Shown: positions 1 to 6,960 of the stretch, piece after piece
Layout of the letters: each line of letters opens with the position of its first letter
Position numbering within the stretch: position 1 is the first letter of the stretch
NCBI GenBank assembly: GCA_937911965.1
Contig: CALDPL010000387.1
Span: forward strand, 1 to 12,115
Reading direction: 5' to 3'
DNA length: 12,115 nt
Origin: an uncultured Allomuricauda sp.
GTDB taxonomy: Bacteria; Bacteroidota; Bacteroidia; Flavobacteriales; Flavobacteriaceae
The notes under the pieces: model-generated
Told to the model about the DNA's origin: nothing
Database searches by the model: none
Seen by the model: the letters and a program-made list of their open reading frames with translations, nothing else
Made by a program: the position numbers and the translations under genes

Positions 1-62
1 CGATCCTGTTTGGAAAATGAGGGCGGGCCGCCGGTCATGGTTCCGCTCTCGCGAAGCTGCGC
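1..62 (-). other. Non-GreA tail fused in frame to greA, probable misjoin
   Basis: From about position 62 to the window edge the greA frame encodes about 20 residues without GreA similarity. I tested the other two minus-strand frames: neither restores the expected GreA C-terminus, so a simple frameshift does not explain it. Local codons (GCG, CAG, CGC, AGC, CCG) differ from the AGG/CGG arginine habit of the rest of the window. The ESGTMTGG string resembles the segment after the hinge in some SMC ATPases (form SG-[TA]-MTGG), but 20 residues are too few to assign. A contig-end assembly chimera is most likely; a real recombination or insertion point is the alternative. Confidence 0.55.
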
Positions 63-410
63 CTTCAGGTCGGCCTCGCTTTCGGCCACCAGGGTATATT
101 TCATCTCCATCCCATTGGCCTGGTTCTTGAGTTTAACGGTGGAGAGCACCAAAATCTTCGAGGTATCCAATTGGGATTCATCGATCAAACGGGCATTGGC
201 CAGGAGTTCCTCCATCTTTGAAATCTTCATTTCCAATAGGCCCTGGGCTTCCTTGGCCGCGTCGTATTCGGCATTCTCCGATAGGTCCCCCTTGTCCCTG
301 GCCTCGGCAATGGCACGGGACGCCTTGGGTCGTTCCACGTCCTTCAATTGGTTCAACTCCTCCCTCAATTTCTTCAGGCCTTCCGCTGTGTAATATGATA
401 CCTTGGTCAT
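1..410 (-). CDS. greA: Transcription elongation factor GreA, 3' part missing or replaced
   Basis: GreA binds the secondary channel of RNA polymerase and stimulates cleavage of backtracked RNA. The frame starts at the ATG at 410-408 (MTKVSYYTAEGL) and reads through the N-terminal coiled coil, including the DKGDLSENAEYDAAKEAQG tip region with its conserved acidic residues (about residues 40-60), then into the FKBP-like C-terminal domain as far as ESEADLK (residue 116, near position 63). The family is about 158 residues, and flavobacterial members continue with an ISV-SPIG-GLLG-type segment. Here the same frame instead reads AQLRESGTMTGGPPSFSKQD and runs off the window without a stop, so the end of the protein looks replaced rather than merely cut. 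The gene is divergent from the Rieske-like lipoprotein gene. Identification is firm up to residue 116; the tail is doubtful. Confidence 0.93.
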   Translation of the reverse strand, partial: MTKVSYYTAEGLKKLREELNQLKDVERPKASRAIAEARDKGDLSENAEYDAAKEAQGLLEMKISKMEELLANARLIDESQLDTSKILVLSTVKLKNQANGMEMKYTLVAESEADLKAQLRESGTMTGGPPSFSKQD

Positions 411-484
411 AACGACAAAATTTAATGCAGGACGGCATTGAAGAAAAACAAAAATTTTCCCCAATGGTCCCCTATTATGAAATA

Positions 485-534
485 CAAAAAATCCTCAACG
501 ACTCCCATGGAATCCATGGATTTTGCGAGGATTT
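485..534 (-). terminator. Terminator-like hairpin in the greA leader, possible attenuator
   Basis: On the minus strand AAATCCTC (534-527) pairs perfectly with GAGGATTT (496-489), and the 3' arm continues into a run of six T (491-486), as in an intrinsic terminator. The loop holds two CCATGG palindromes that can pair with each other as an inner stem. No minus-strand gene lies upstream that needs terminating, because the neighbour is a plus-strand gene. The hairpin therefore sits inside the greA leader, between the candidate promoter and the ATG. E. coli greA is known to have a leader terminator that releases short GraL RNAs, and this may be a functional analogue. On the plus strand no T-run follows. 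Confidence 0.5.
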
Positions 535-538
535 AACG

Positions 539-546
539 CAAATATA
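539..546 (-). promoter_or_regulatory. Candidate greA promoter, -7 element
   Basis: The minus strand reads TATATTTG, an exact match to the Bacteroidetes -7 consensus TAnnTTTG. The -33 element is poor: the nearest TTG lies only 13 nt upstream, where 17-23 nt is usual. Transcription would start near 531-534, about 120 nt before the greA ATG and exactly at the 5' arm of the hairpin at 489-534. Support is the motif and its position only. Confidence 0.45.
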
Positions 547-594
547 AGCAATTTTTGTTCAACTTTGCCACCAAATTGCCCTGAAAAGACAAAG

Positions 595-1032
595 ATGAAG
601 CACTTTCTGGTCCCGGCCCTGCTGTCGATCGTATTCTCCTGTAGTTCTGATAGAACCAACAGAAACCCCTACCTCCAGGAAGTCGGGTTCGCCTTTGAAT
701 TGAACCTCGGCCTCCCCCTATACAGCAATCTGAACTCCATAGGCAATCCCATATATGTGGGCAATACCGGGGTGGGCACCCGCGGGATCTTTGTGATGAA
801 GTCCGGCCTGGACAGCTTTTACGCCTTTGAGGCCAGCTGCCCCAACCATGTCCCCAACGACTGTTCCACCATGGAACTGGACGGACAGAACGTGGTCTGT
901 TCCTGTGAAGGGTATGCCTATAGCCTGTTCACCGGCCAACAATTGGACCGGCCCGACGATGGGGGACGCTACTACGACCTGCTTTTCTATAGGGCCACCC
1001 TTAGGGGAAACTCCGTTATCGTATCGAACTGA
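595..1032 (+). CDS. Rieske-like lipoprotein with altered cluster ligands
   Basis: This is a 145-residue predicted lipoprotein. I chose the ATG at 595 because it gives a compact signal peptide, MKHFLVPALLSIVFS, followed by Cys16 in a loose lipobox. The frame is open further upstream (to 523), but that extension has no signal and would overlap the greA leader hairpin. The C-terminal half resembles the Rieske ferredoxin fold: CPNH at 82-85, Cys90, then CSCEGY at 102-107 followed by the typical SLFTGQ. Canonical Rieske proteins use CxH and CxxH. Here the first site is C-P-N-H and the second C-S-C-E, so the second histidine is missing. It may hold an altered cluster, a disulfide, or nothing. It is likely attached to the periplasmic face of a membrane. 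The stop codon directly abuts that of the convergent oxidoreductase gene. I recognise the family type but no symbol or substrate. Confidence 0.82.
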   Translation: MKHFLVPALLSIVFSCSSDRTNRNPYLQEVGFAFELNLGLPLYSNLNSIGNPIYVGNTGVGTRGIFVMKSGLDSFYAFEASCPNHVPNDCSTMELDGQNVVCSCEGYAYSLFTGQQLDRPDDGGRYYDLLFYRATLRGNSVIVSN

Positions 1033-2034
1033 TCAAGGACGGCCCAAGATCTGGTCCATGACCCAGGCGGTGTGCAAGGCAGTCTTCCCCGTGGAGGGAT
1101 GTTCCCCCCTTCCCGACAAATGGGCCCGGATGTTCTCCACATGGTACCGCTGCACATGCAGGGGATTGGGAATTTCCAAACGCTCCTCCCCAAGGGGACC
1201 GTTGAGCAGCAAGGGGGCCTCGTCGAGCACCGAAAAGACCATGGATCCCTTGGAGCCCAAGATCTCCACCCGGTCCCTGCGCTCATGGGTGCCAAAATTC
1301 CAATGGCCCGAACCGGTGATGCCGCCGGGATGAACCCAGCTGGCGGCCATGGCATCGGGAGCCGAGTACAGCTGTTGTTGGTTCATAAGGGTTCCCCGGG
1401 CCTCCACGATGTCCCCCAGCAAAAAATTGAACAAATCAATGCCGTGTGAGGCCAAATCGTCGAAATAGCCCCCTGGGGCCATCCTGATATCGGTTCTCCA
1501 TTGATAGCTCCCCTGAAGGTCCAGGGCAGAGGGCGGCCTGGTCTTTTGCCAGTCAATATGGCGGACCTCTCCGATCATTCCCCGATCCAACCATTGTTTC
1601 ACTTTGAGGAACCTGGGCAGGGAACGCCGGTAATAGGATACAAAAAGGGGCAGTCCACGATCTTCGAAGGCCTGAACAATGGCCAGACTTTCCCCATGGC
1701 TCGGGGCCATGGGCTTCTCAATGCAACAGATCTTGCCCGCCCGGGCCACCTGAAGGGCATAGTGCCCGTGACTGTCCGGGGGCGTGGCGATATAGACCGC
1801 ATCGATGTCGGAACCCAGGATAATATCCTCCGCATGGGTCGTCCAATGGGGAATTCCATGCCTTAGGGCATAGTCCGAGACCCGTTCCGCATTGCGGGCC
1901 ATGACCGCCCGGACCTCAAATTCCGGGCATCCCTTATAGGCGGGCACACTCTTTACCTCACAGACGGCCCCGGCACCGATCACGCCCCAACGCAGCGGTC
2001 GGTCCGAGGAAAAAGCAACAGGAAATCCCTTCAT
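1033..2034 (-). CDS. Gfo/Idh/MocA-family NAD(P)-dependent oxidoreductase
   Basis: This is a 333-residue cytoplasmic dehydrogenase of the glucose-fructose oxidoreductase / inositol dehydrogenase family. The N-terminal Rossmann fold shows WGVIGAGAV (residues 16-24). IATPPDSH at 82-89 and the family hallmark EKP at 106-108 follow, with Lys107 the usual catalytic lysine. The C-terminal alpha/beta domain contains GGYFDDLASHGID (188-200), where Asp193 and His197 fit the catalytic D...H pair. The substrate cannot be told from sequence; the family oxidises sugars, inositols and related polyols. Length is normal and the frame intact. It begins 33 nt after the stop of the TonB receptor gene on the same strand with no terminator between, so it is probably co-transcribed under the TPP riboswitch. 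That would be unexpected for this family. Confidence 0.93.
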   Translation of the reverse strand: MKGFPVAFSSDRPLRWGVIGAGAVCEVKSVPAYKGCPEFEVRAVMARNAERVSDYALRHGIPHWTTHAEDIILGSDIDAVYIATPPDSHGHYALQVARAGKICCIEKPMAPSHGESLAIVQAFEDRGLPLFVSYYRRSLPRFLKVKQWLDRGMIGEVRHIDWQKTRPPSALDLQGSYQWRTDIRMAPGGYFDDLASHGIDLFNFLLGDIVEARGTLMNQQQLYSAPDAMAASWVHPGGITGSGHWNFGTHERRDRVEILGSKGSMVFSVLDEAPLLLNGPLGEERLEIPNPLHVQRYHVENIRAHLSGRGEHPSTGKTALHTAWVMDQILGRP

Positions 2035-2067
2035 GTTCCAAAAGTAGGGAATCCAAGGTCCTTGTCC

Positions 2068-4239
2068 TTAAAAATCCAGGGTCAGGCCCAATAAAAAGTT
2101 GATTCCCGCCTGTGGATAATACCCCGCCCCTTCCACGGTGGTAATGCTGCCCGGATCCGAAAAATCATCATCATAGGTATAGAAATACCCATTGGACACT
2201 ATATCGGCATCAAAAATATTGTTCACCAGGGCCGAGAGGACAATGCGCTTGACAAAGGAGTTGGCCTCCAGGGCGTATTGCACATTGAAATCGGTCTGGG
2301 AATAACCCTTTAAAACGGAACCTTCGGAATCTATGTTCCCCATATACTGCTTGCCCACAAATTTGGACAAAAGTGAAAACTGTAGGTTTTCCTTGGGCCG
2401 GAACCCGATGATATTGCCCGCCACCAACTGTGGGGAGTAGGCGATATGGGTATTGCCCAAGTTTTGGAGTTCCCCGTCCCGTTGAAAAAGGAAATCGAGG
2501 TTGCGGTTGTCGCTCAGGGCGATGTTCGGCCCCCAAGTGAACTTCCGGCCCAATTGGACCTGGGCATCCAGTTCCAGGCCCAGACGGTAGCTGTCCCCCA
2601 CATTGGCCCTTAAGGGGGCCCCCACATCATTGAGGTCCCCGGTGAGCACCAATTGGTCCTTATAGCGCATATAGTACACGTTGGAGTTCAATTGGAAGGA
2701 AGGGGAGACATAGCGCCACCCCAGCTCAAAATCACTGAGGCGTTCGGGTTTGGGACTGCCGCTTTCATAATCGTTCCGATTGGGTTCCCTATGGGCCATG
2801 GCATAGGAAAAATAGAAGTTGTTGTTGGGGTCCATATTGAAACTCACCCCTGCCTTGGGATTGAAAAAAGAGAAACGGTCGTCCACCAAACCGGTGTCCT
2901 CCCCATTGGCCTTATAGCCCACCCCTCGGTATTGCAGGTCCCCGAACACAGACCATCGGCCATCCAAACGATACTTGGCCTTGGCATAGAGGTTAAAGTC
3001 ATTCTTATCGGAATCATCCTCATAATAGCGGTCCCGGATTTCACTGTCCCCTGCGTACCGGGCCCAGATGATTTCCCCGAAATGGTCTCCCCGATATTGG
3101 TTGTACCCCCCTCCGAAGATCAGGTCCAATCGTTCCCCCTGCCTGTTCAGGGAAAAGACCGTCCCATAGAAATCATTGTCCAGCCAGCGCCTGCGTATCA
3201 AATCCGTGGTTTCCACAAGCCCACCCTCCAAAGGGATGGGCTCCAAGCCGTAGTCCTCCAAAGGGTCGTCTTCCCGGAACTGTTCAAAGTAGCCCCTGCC
3301 CCGGGTATAGTGCAGGGCCAGATTGCCGCTCCAACCCGAGCCCAGTTCATGGTCCCAGTGCAGTTGGAAGTGGTCCTGCTTATACTGGTCCACCTCCCGC
3401 TCATAAAATTGGACCTGCCCGCTTTCATCGGTATACCTCCCCGCTGAGTTATAGGTCCTGTCTTCCTCCATTTCCTCTGCGGTGACCCCGTTCCAGGCCT
3501 GGTAGGTCTGTTGTCCCCCTCCGAAGAGCAGGGCCTTGATCGAACCTTTGCCCCCCGTATAGGTCCCTTGGAGAAAATACCCGTCCAGGTCCGAAGCGGC
3601 ACGGTCCACATAGCCGTCCGATTTGATCCGCGACAACCTCCCATCCAGCACAAAATGGTCGTTCAAAAGGCCGGTACTGAATTTCACATGGTTGCGCAGG
3701 GTGGCAAAACTCCCCACAGAGGAGGAAAGTTGCACATAGGCCTCTTGGGAAACCGCATCGGTGAGCAGGTTCAGACTGGCCCCGAAGGCCGCCGCCCCAT
3801 TGGTGGAAGTACCCACCCCCCTTTGCAATTGCAGGCTTTGGGTGGAGGAGGAAAAATCGGGAAGGTTCACCCAAAAGGTCCCCTGGGATTCCGCGTCGTT
3901 ATAGGGGACCCCGTTGATCGTCACGTTCACCCGGGTGGCATCCGATCCGCGGACCCGGATCGAGGTATAGCCCACCCCGGCCCCGGCATCCGATGTGGTC
4001 ACCACCGCCGGCATGAAATTCATCAAAATGGGGACGTCCTGCCCCAGGTTCCTGGAGGACATCTCCTGTTGATCCAAATTTGAAAAGGTAATGGGAAACT
4101 CCTTGGTCACCCGTATGGCCCGGACCAGTACCTCGTCCAGTTCCACTTTTGATCCCACAAGGGAATCGATGGGTTTCTCCTGTGCACTCCCACAGAGCGC
4201 CAGCCCACTGAGGGCAATAGTTGTGAATAAAGTTTTCAT
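2068..4239 (-). CDS. TonB-dependent outer-membrane receptor, probable thiamin/TPP or precursor importer
   Basis: A 723-residue outer-membrane receptor. The ATG at 4239 is preferred over a TTG seven codons upstream because it starts directly with a signal peptide, MKTLFTTIALSGLALCGSA, cleaved before Gln20. There is no N-terminal carboxypeptidase-like domain, so it is not SusC-type. A DEVLV segment near residues 37-41 may be the TonB box. The plug follows, with IRVRGSDATRVNVTINGVPYND, an invariant-type plug signature, then QRGVGTSTNGAAAFGASLNL. The remainder is a 22-strand-type beta barrel ending in the expected C-terminal Phe (GLTLDF). The class would normally be called a siderophore or vitamin receptor. 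The TPP riboswitch in its leader is the decisive clue: THI-box-controlled TonB receptors of Bacteroidetes have been predicted as thiamin-related importers by comparative genomics. The exact ligand (thiamin, TPP, HMP) is inferred. Confidence 0.93.
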   Translation of the reverse strand: MKTLFTTIALSGLALCGSAQEKPIDSLVGSKVELDEVLVRAIRVTKEFPITFSNLDQQEMSSRNLGQDVPILMNFMPAVVTTSDAGAGVGYTSIRVRGSDATRVNVTINGVPYNDAESQGTFWVNLPDFSSSTQSLQLQRGVGTSTNGAAAFGASLNLLTDAVSQEAYVQLSSSVGSFATLRNHVKFSTGLLNDHFVLDGRLSRIKSDGYVDRAASDLDGYFLQGTYTGGKGSIKALLFGGGQQTYQAWNGVTAEEMEEDRTYNSAGRYTDESGQVQFYEREVDQYKQDHFQLHWDHELGSGWSGNLALHYTRGRGYFEQFREDDPLEDYGLEPIPLEGGLVETTDLIRRRWLDNDFYGTVFSLNRQGERLDLIFGGGYNQYRGDHFGEIIWARYAGDSEIRDRYYEDDSDKNDFNLYAKAKYRLDGRWSVFGDLQYRGVGYKANGEDTGLVDDRFSFFNPKAGVSFNMDPNNNFYFSYAMAHREPNRNDYESGSPKPERLSDFELGWRYVSPSFQLNSNVYYMRYKDQLVLTGDLNDVGAPLRANVGDSYRLGLELDAQVQLGRKFTWGPNIALSDNRNLDFLFQRDGELQNLGNTHIAYSPQLVAGNIIGFRPKENLQFSLLSKFVGKQYMGNIDSEGSVLKGYSQTDFNVQYALEANSFVKRIVLSALVNNIFDADIVSNGYFYTYDDDFSDPGSITTVEGAGYYPQAGINFLLGLTLDF

Positions 4240-4257
4240 CCGTAAAATGGTTACGAA

Positions 4258-4267
4258 CAAAAGGGGT
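4258..4267 (-). promoter_or_regulatory. Possible switching strand of the TPP riboswitch
   Basis: The leader carries ACCCCTTTTG about 20-30 nt before the receptor ATG. Its ACCCCTTT is fully complementary to AAAGGGGT in the 5' strand of the aptamer (4401-4408). Without TPP this pairing could form and open the aptamer; with TPP it would be released. No T-run follows the aptamer, so control at translation is more likely than an intrinsic terminator. This rests on complementarity only. Confidence 0.35.
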
Positions 4268-4335
4268 CATTATTCTTGTTGTAAATTGATTTTTGTTTCT
4301 ATAGAAACCTTGAATTTCCATGACGCGCCTTTGCG

Positions 4336-4413
4336 CATTCCCTTGGCGGCATTACCCGCCCAGGTTCATTGGGTATAATCTCAGCCTTTTTTGAAAAAGC
4401 ACCCCTTTGAGAT
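4336..4413 (-). promoter_or_regulatory. TPP (THI-box) riboswitch
   Basis: The minus strand contains all conserved blocks of the thiamin pyrophosphate aptamer in order: AAAGGGGTGC, the P3 hairpin CTTTTT/AAAAAG, GGCTGAGATTATACCC, GAACCTG, a GGCGG/CCGCC stem around GGTAATGCC, and AAGGGAA. The CTGAGA bulge recognises the pyrimidine of TPP, and the helix around GGTAATGCC with its neighbouring loop contacts the pyrophosphate. The match to the E. coli thiM-type core is essentially complete. It lies in the leader of the TonB receptor gene, some 100 nt from its ATG, and presumably lowers expression of receptor and oxidoreductase when TPP is plentiful. Downstream there is a small GCGC-AAAG-GCGC hairpin and a GTTTCTATAGAAAC palindrome but no intrinsic terminator. 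Confidence 0.96.
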
Positions 4414-4417
4414 GGGA

Positions 4418-4449
4418 CAAAGGTAAGCCACAACTTTTGGATTTCACAA
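4418..4449 (-). promoter_or_regulatory. Promoter of the riboswitch-receptor-oxidoreductase unit
   Basis: On the minus strand TTGTG (4449-4445) is followed after 19 nt by TACCTTTG (4425-4418), fitting both elements and the spacing of the Bacteroidetes housekeeping promoter TTG-N17-23-TAnnTTTG. Transcription would begin around 4411-4413, exactly at the 5' edge of the TPP aptamer. That position strongly supports the call and gives a leader of about 172 nt. Confidence 0.75.
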
Positions 4450-4515
4450 TTACTGCAGGGGAAATTTAACTTCTTCCAACGACCTAGCCGCGCAATTCCC
4501 AACGTATATAGGAAT
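4450..4515 (+). other. Upstream region of the sensor kinase gene, no clear promoter
   Basis: The receptor ATG (4239) and the kinase ATG (4516) are divergent, with 276 nt between them. Most of that space is the riboswitch leader and promoter of the leftward unit. In the remaining part before the kinase I find no good TAnnTTTG element on the plus strand (best is TAACTTCT near 4467, without a spaced TTG) and no Shine-Dalgarno sequence. Confidence 0.4.
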
Positions 4516-6960
4516 ATGGATCGACAGCCCAAGTCCAAAAAGAGGTTCACCTTCAACATCATAAGCAGTTATGTGGTCCTTGGAGGCCTGGCCGTATTGG
4601 CCGCCTTTTTCATCTATGGGGAGTTCAAGGACTACACGGCGGCACAGGACACCCAAGGGGAGCGGGACAAATTGCTTAGGACCAATAAGCTCCTCACCCA
4701 ACTCTACGAGGCGGAGAACAGCTCTAGGCGGGCCCTGCAGACCAAAAACAACTTGGACCTCCAGGCCTATGTACAGCGTGTGGACTCCATCAATATACTG
4801 ATCGATTCCCTCAAGCCGCTCACCCTGGAGGACAACGGGATCCGAACTGCCCTGGACAGTGTGCAGGAACTGTTGCAACACAAGGTCCAAAACAATGCGG
4901 AACTGAGAAAACTCAGGGTGCAGGTAGACAATAGGGGCACCTACGATTCCGTCCTGGAGGCCATCCACAAAATGGAGGTGGATTTGGGACGGATCACCCC
5001 CAAGGCCCTGGCCCCGGATTTCGACAAATTGCCCCCATCGGTCCAAAAGCCCATTCAGGATTATGTGGCCTTTCTCAACCAAAACATCCCCGAAACCGAT
5101 GGAACGGTCGCCGCCAAGAACATCGATTCCATTCTGGAGCTGTCCAGATCCATCCTGAACCGGGCCAAATCCGAAACGGCCGCCATCGAACGCTCCATGA
5201 TGCAAAAAGAGCTTCAAATCCACAGGACGGACCTGGAGCTCTCCCAAAAAATAAGGAACGTCATTTCTGGTTTTGAAAATCAAATGATCCAAAATGCCTA
5301 TCTGGACAACCTCAAGCAAGAGGAGGCACTAGGGAGAAGTACCCGCTTGGCTGCCGCTGCCATCCTACTGGGAATCTTGATCGTCATCAGTTTCACTTTT
5401 TTGATCTCAAGGGACTATTGGAAGGCCCAACAGTACAGGGAACAGTTGGAAAAGGAGAAGAAATATTCCGAGTTCCTCCTCAAGAGCCGGGAACAATTGA
5501 TATCCACGGTCAGCCATGACCTGAGGACCCCTTTGACAACCATAGGGGGATACAGTGAACTGATGCAGCACAGTGGGCTGAACGACAAACAGCACAGTTA
5601 TCTGCAGATGGTCAAATCCGCCAGTGGCTATGTGGAAAAACTGGTCAACGAGCTCTTGGACTACTCCAAATTGGAGGCCGGAAAAATGAAACTCGAAAAA
5701 TTGCCATTCGTGCTTTCCAACCTCATCCGGGAGACCGCCATGAACTTTGGGGAGGTAAGTCCCAAAAAAGAGGTGGAACTTATCCTTGACATCGACCCGG
5801 TCCTGGAGCGGCCCATTCTGAGCGACCCTTTTCGAATCAGACAGATTTTGACCAACTTGGTGGGCAATGCCTTTAAGTTCACCCAAGAGGGCCATGTCAC
5901 GATATCCGCCCGACTGGAGGAAAAAGAAGATCGGTCCTGGATCCGAATCCGCATAAAGGACACCGGCATAGGGATAAAACCCGAAAAAAGGGAACTCATC
6001 TTTCAAGAGTTTGCCCAAGGCGGGGAGTCCACCCAAAAGAAGTACGGAGGCTATGGCCTGGGACTCACCATTTCCAAAAAGCTGACCGAGCTTCTCGGGG
6101 GCAGCCTTTTTCTGGAACCCGGGCAAGGGCAGGGCAGTACCTTCACCTTTAGGATTCCCGTACAATTTGCGGAAATCCCCTCCAACCGGCCCAATGAGAC
6201 CGTCCCCCTGGGTCCCCTGGAGCTTTATGTGATCGACGACGACCCCACCCTATTGGAGCTTCTAAGGGAAATCTGCAGGATCAACGACATAAAAATCAGG
6301 ACCTACACCGGCTTCAAGGAACTCCAAAAGGAAGGGATCCCAAAACCCGATCTGGTACTGACCGATATGCAAATGCCTGAAATCGATGGCTTCGAGGTAT
6401 TGAAAAAACTCAGGGACATGGGGTATGAAAACCCGGTGATCGCCATGACCGGCCAAAAGATAAGGGAACCCATGGACTATACCCGGGCCGGGTTCAGTGC
6501 CGTCCTGCAAAAACCTTTTTCCAGTACCGCCTTCCTCCAACTCCTGGGCCAAGCCCATGAAACGGAGGCACGACCCTCCCCGACCACAGCCTTTCCGGCT
6601 ACGGGATCGACGCACTTCGATATCACGGACCTCTCCTGCTTTTTGGACGGTCCCCGTGCCTTGGAGGAAATCCTGGAGACCTTTTTGGGGAATACCCGTC
6701 AGAACCTCGAGCAGCTCCTTGAACATATTGAAAAGGGCAGATTGGACGGAATTCGGGACATTGCCCATAAAATGCTGCCCATGTTCCGACAATTGGAGGT
6801 CCGGGAATGCGTTCCCATTCTGGAGGAACTGGAACGGCTGCCCGATGGGACGGACCCAAAGAAATACACTACTTTGATCTCAGAACTCAAGACCGGGGTG
6901 GGCTCCCTACTTGTCGCCGTGGAGGACTATATGATCAGACTTCGAGTCGATATTGATTGA
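4516..6960 (+). CDS. Hybrid sensor histidine kinase with receiver and HPt domains
   Basis: An 814-residue inner-membrane hybrid kinase. TM1 spans about residues 13-34 and TM2 about 278-297. Between them is a roughly 240-residue, mostly helical periplasmic sensor resembling CHASE3-type helical sensors but not confidently assignable. The cytoplasmic part has HisKA with STVSHDLRTPL (phospho-accepting His334) and an HATPase domain with N box Asn447/Asn451, DTGIGI from Asp482, and GGYGLGLTIS from Gly511. A receiver domain follows with DDD near 574-576, Asp617 in LTDMQMPEIDG, and the KPF lysine near 660. The C-terminal HPt-like domain has His751 in DIAHKMLP. Phosphate should flow His334 to Asp617 to His751, then to an external receiver. 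The convergent sigma-54 activator gene, whose 3' end overlaps by 26 nt, is the obvious partner. The signal sensed is unknown. Confidence 0.95.
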   Translation: MDRQPKSKKRFTFNIISSYVVLGGLAVLAAFFIYGEFKDYTAAQDTQGERDKLLRTNKLLTQLYEAENSSRRALQTKNNLDLQAYVQRVDSINILIDSLKPLTLEDNGIRTALDSVQELLQHKVQNNAELRKLRVQVDNRGTYDSVLEAIHKMEVDLGRITPKALAPDFDKLPPSVQKPIQDYVAFLNQNIPETDGTVAAKNIDSILELSRSILNRAKSETAAIERSMMQKELQIHRTDLELSQKIRNVISGFENQMIQNAYLDNLKQEEALGRSTRLAAAAILLGILIVISFTFLISRDYWKAQQYREQLEKEKKYSEFLLKSREQLISTVSHDLRTPLTTIGGYSELMQHSGLNDKQHSYLQMVKSASGYVEKLVNELLDYSKLEAGKMKLEKLPFVLSNLIRETAMNFGEVSPKKEVELILDIDPVLERPILSDPFRIRQILTNLVGNAFKFTQEGHVTISARLEEKEDRSWIRIRIKDTGIGIKPEKRELIFQEFAQGGESTQKKYGGYGLGLTISKKLTELLGGSLFLEPGQGQGSTFTFRIPVQFAEIPSNRPNETVPLGPLELYVIDDDPTLLELLREICRINDIKIRTYTGFKELQKEGIPKPDLVLTDMQMPEIDGFEVLKKLRDMGYENPVIAMTGQKIREPMDYTRAGFSAVLQKPFSSTAFLQLLGQAHETEARPSPTTAFPATGSTHFDITDLSCFLDGPRALEEILETFLGNTRQNLEQLLEHIEKGRLDGIRDIAHKMLPMFRQLEVRECVPILEELERLPDGTDPKKYTTLISELKTGVGSLLVAVEDYMIRLRVDID

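Noticed and set aside
218..223. GSFTGA in the regulator (residues 218-223) as a loss of sigma-54 contact
   Set aside because: Ser at this position is a frequent variant of the GAFTGA loop in functional activators, so it is not evidence of degeneration. The coordinates given here are residue numbers of the regulator protein.
523..594. A 24-codon extension of the Rieske-like lipoprotein
   Set aside because: It hides the signal peptide inside the protein and overlaps the greA leader hairpin; the ATG at 595 gives a normal lipoprotein.
2653..3447. Long open frame on the plus strand inside the TonB receptor gene
   Set aside because: It has low-complexity composition rich in Pro, Ile, Val and Gly with no domain, as expected opposite a GC-rich gene. 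Similar frames opposite the kinase, regulator and DUF4301 genes (for example 6953-8290) were dismissed for the same reason.
4240..4260. TTG start seven codons upstream for the TonB receptor
   Set aside because: It puts charged and hydrophobic residues before a complete signal peptide that starts at the ATG at 4239.
3899..4321. Leader open frame starting in the riboswitch leader and overlapping the receptor gene out of frame
   Set aside because: It has no recognisable domain and most of it is a shadow of the receptor; a short leader peptide cannot be excluded but nothing supports one.
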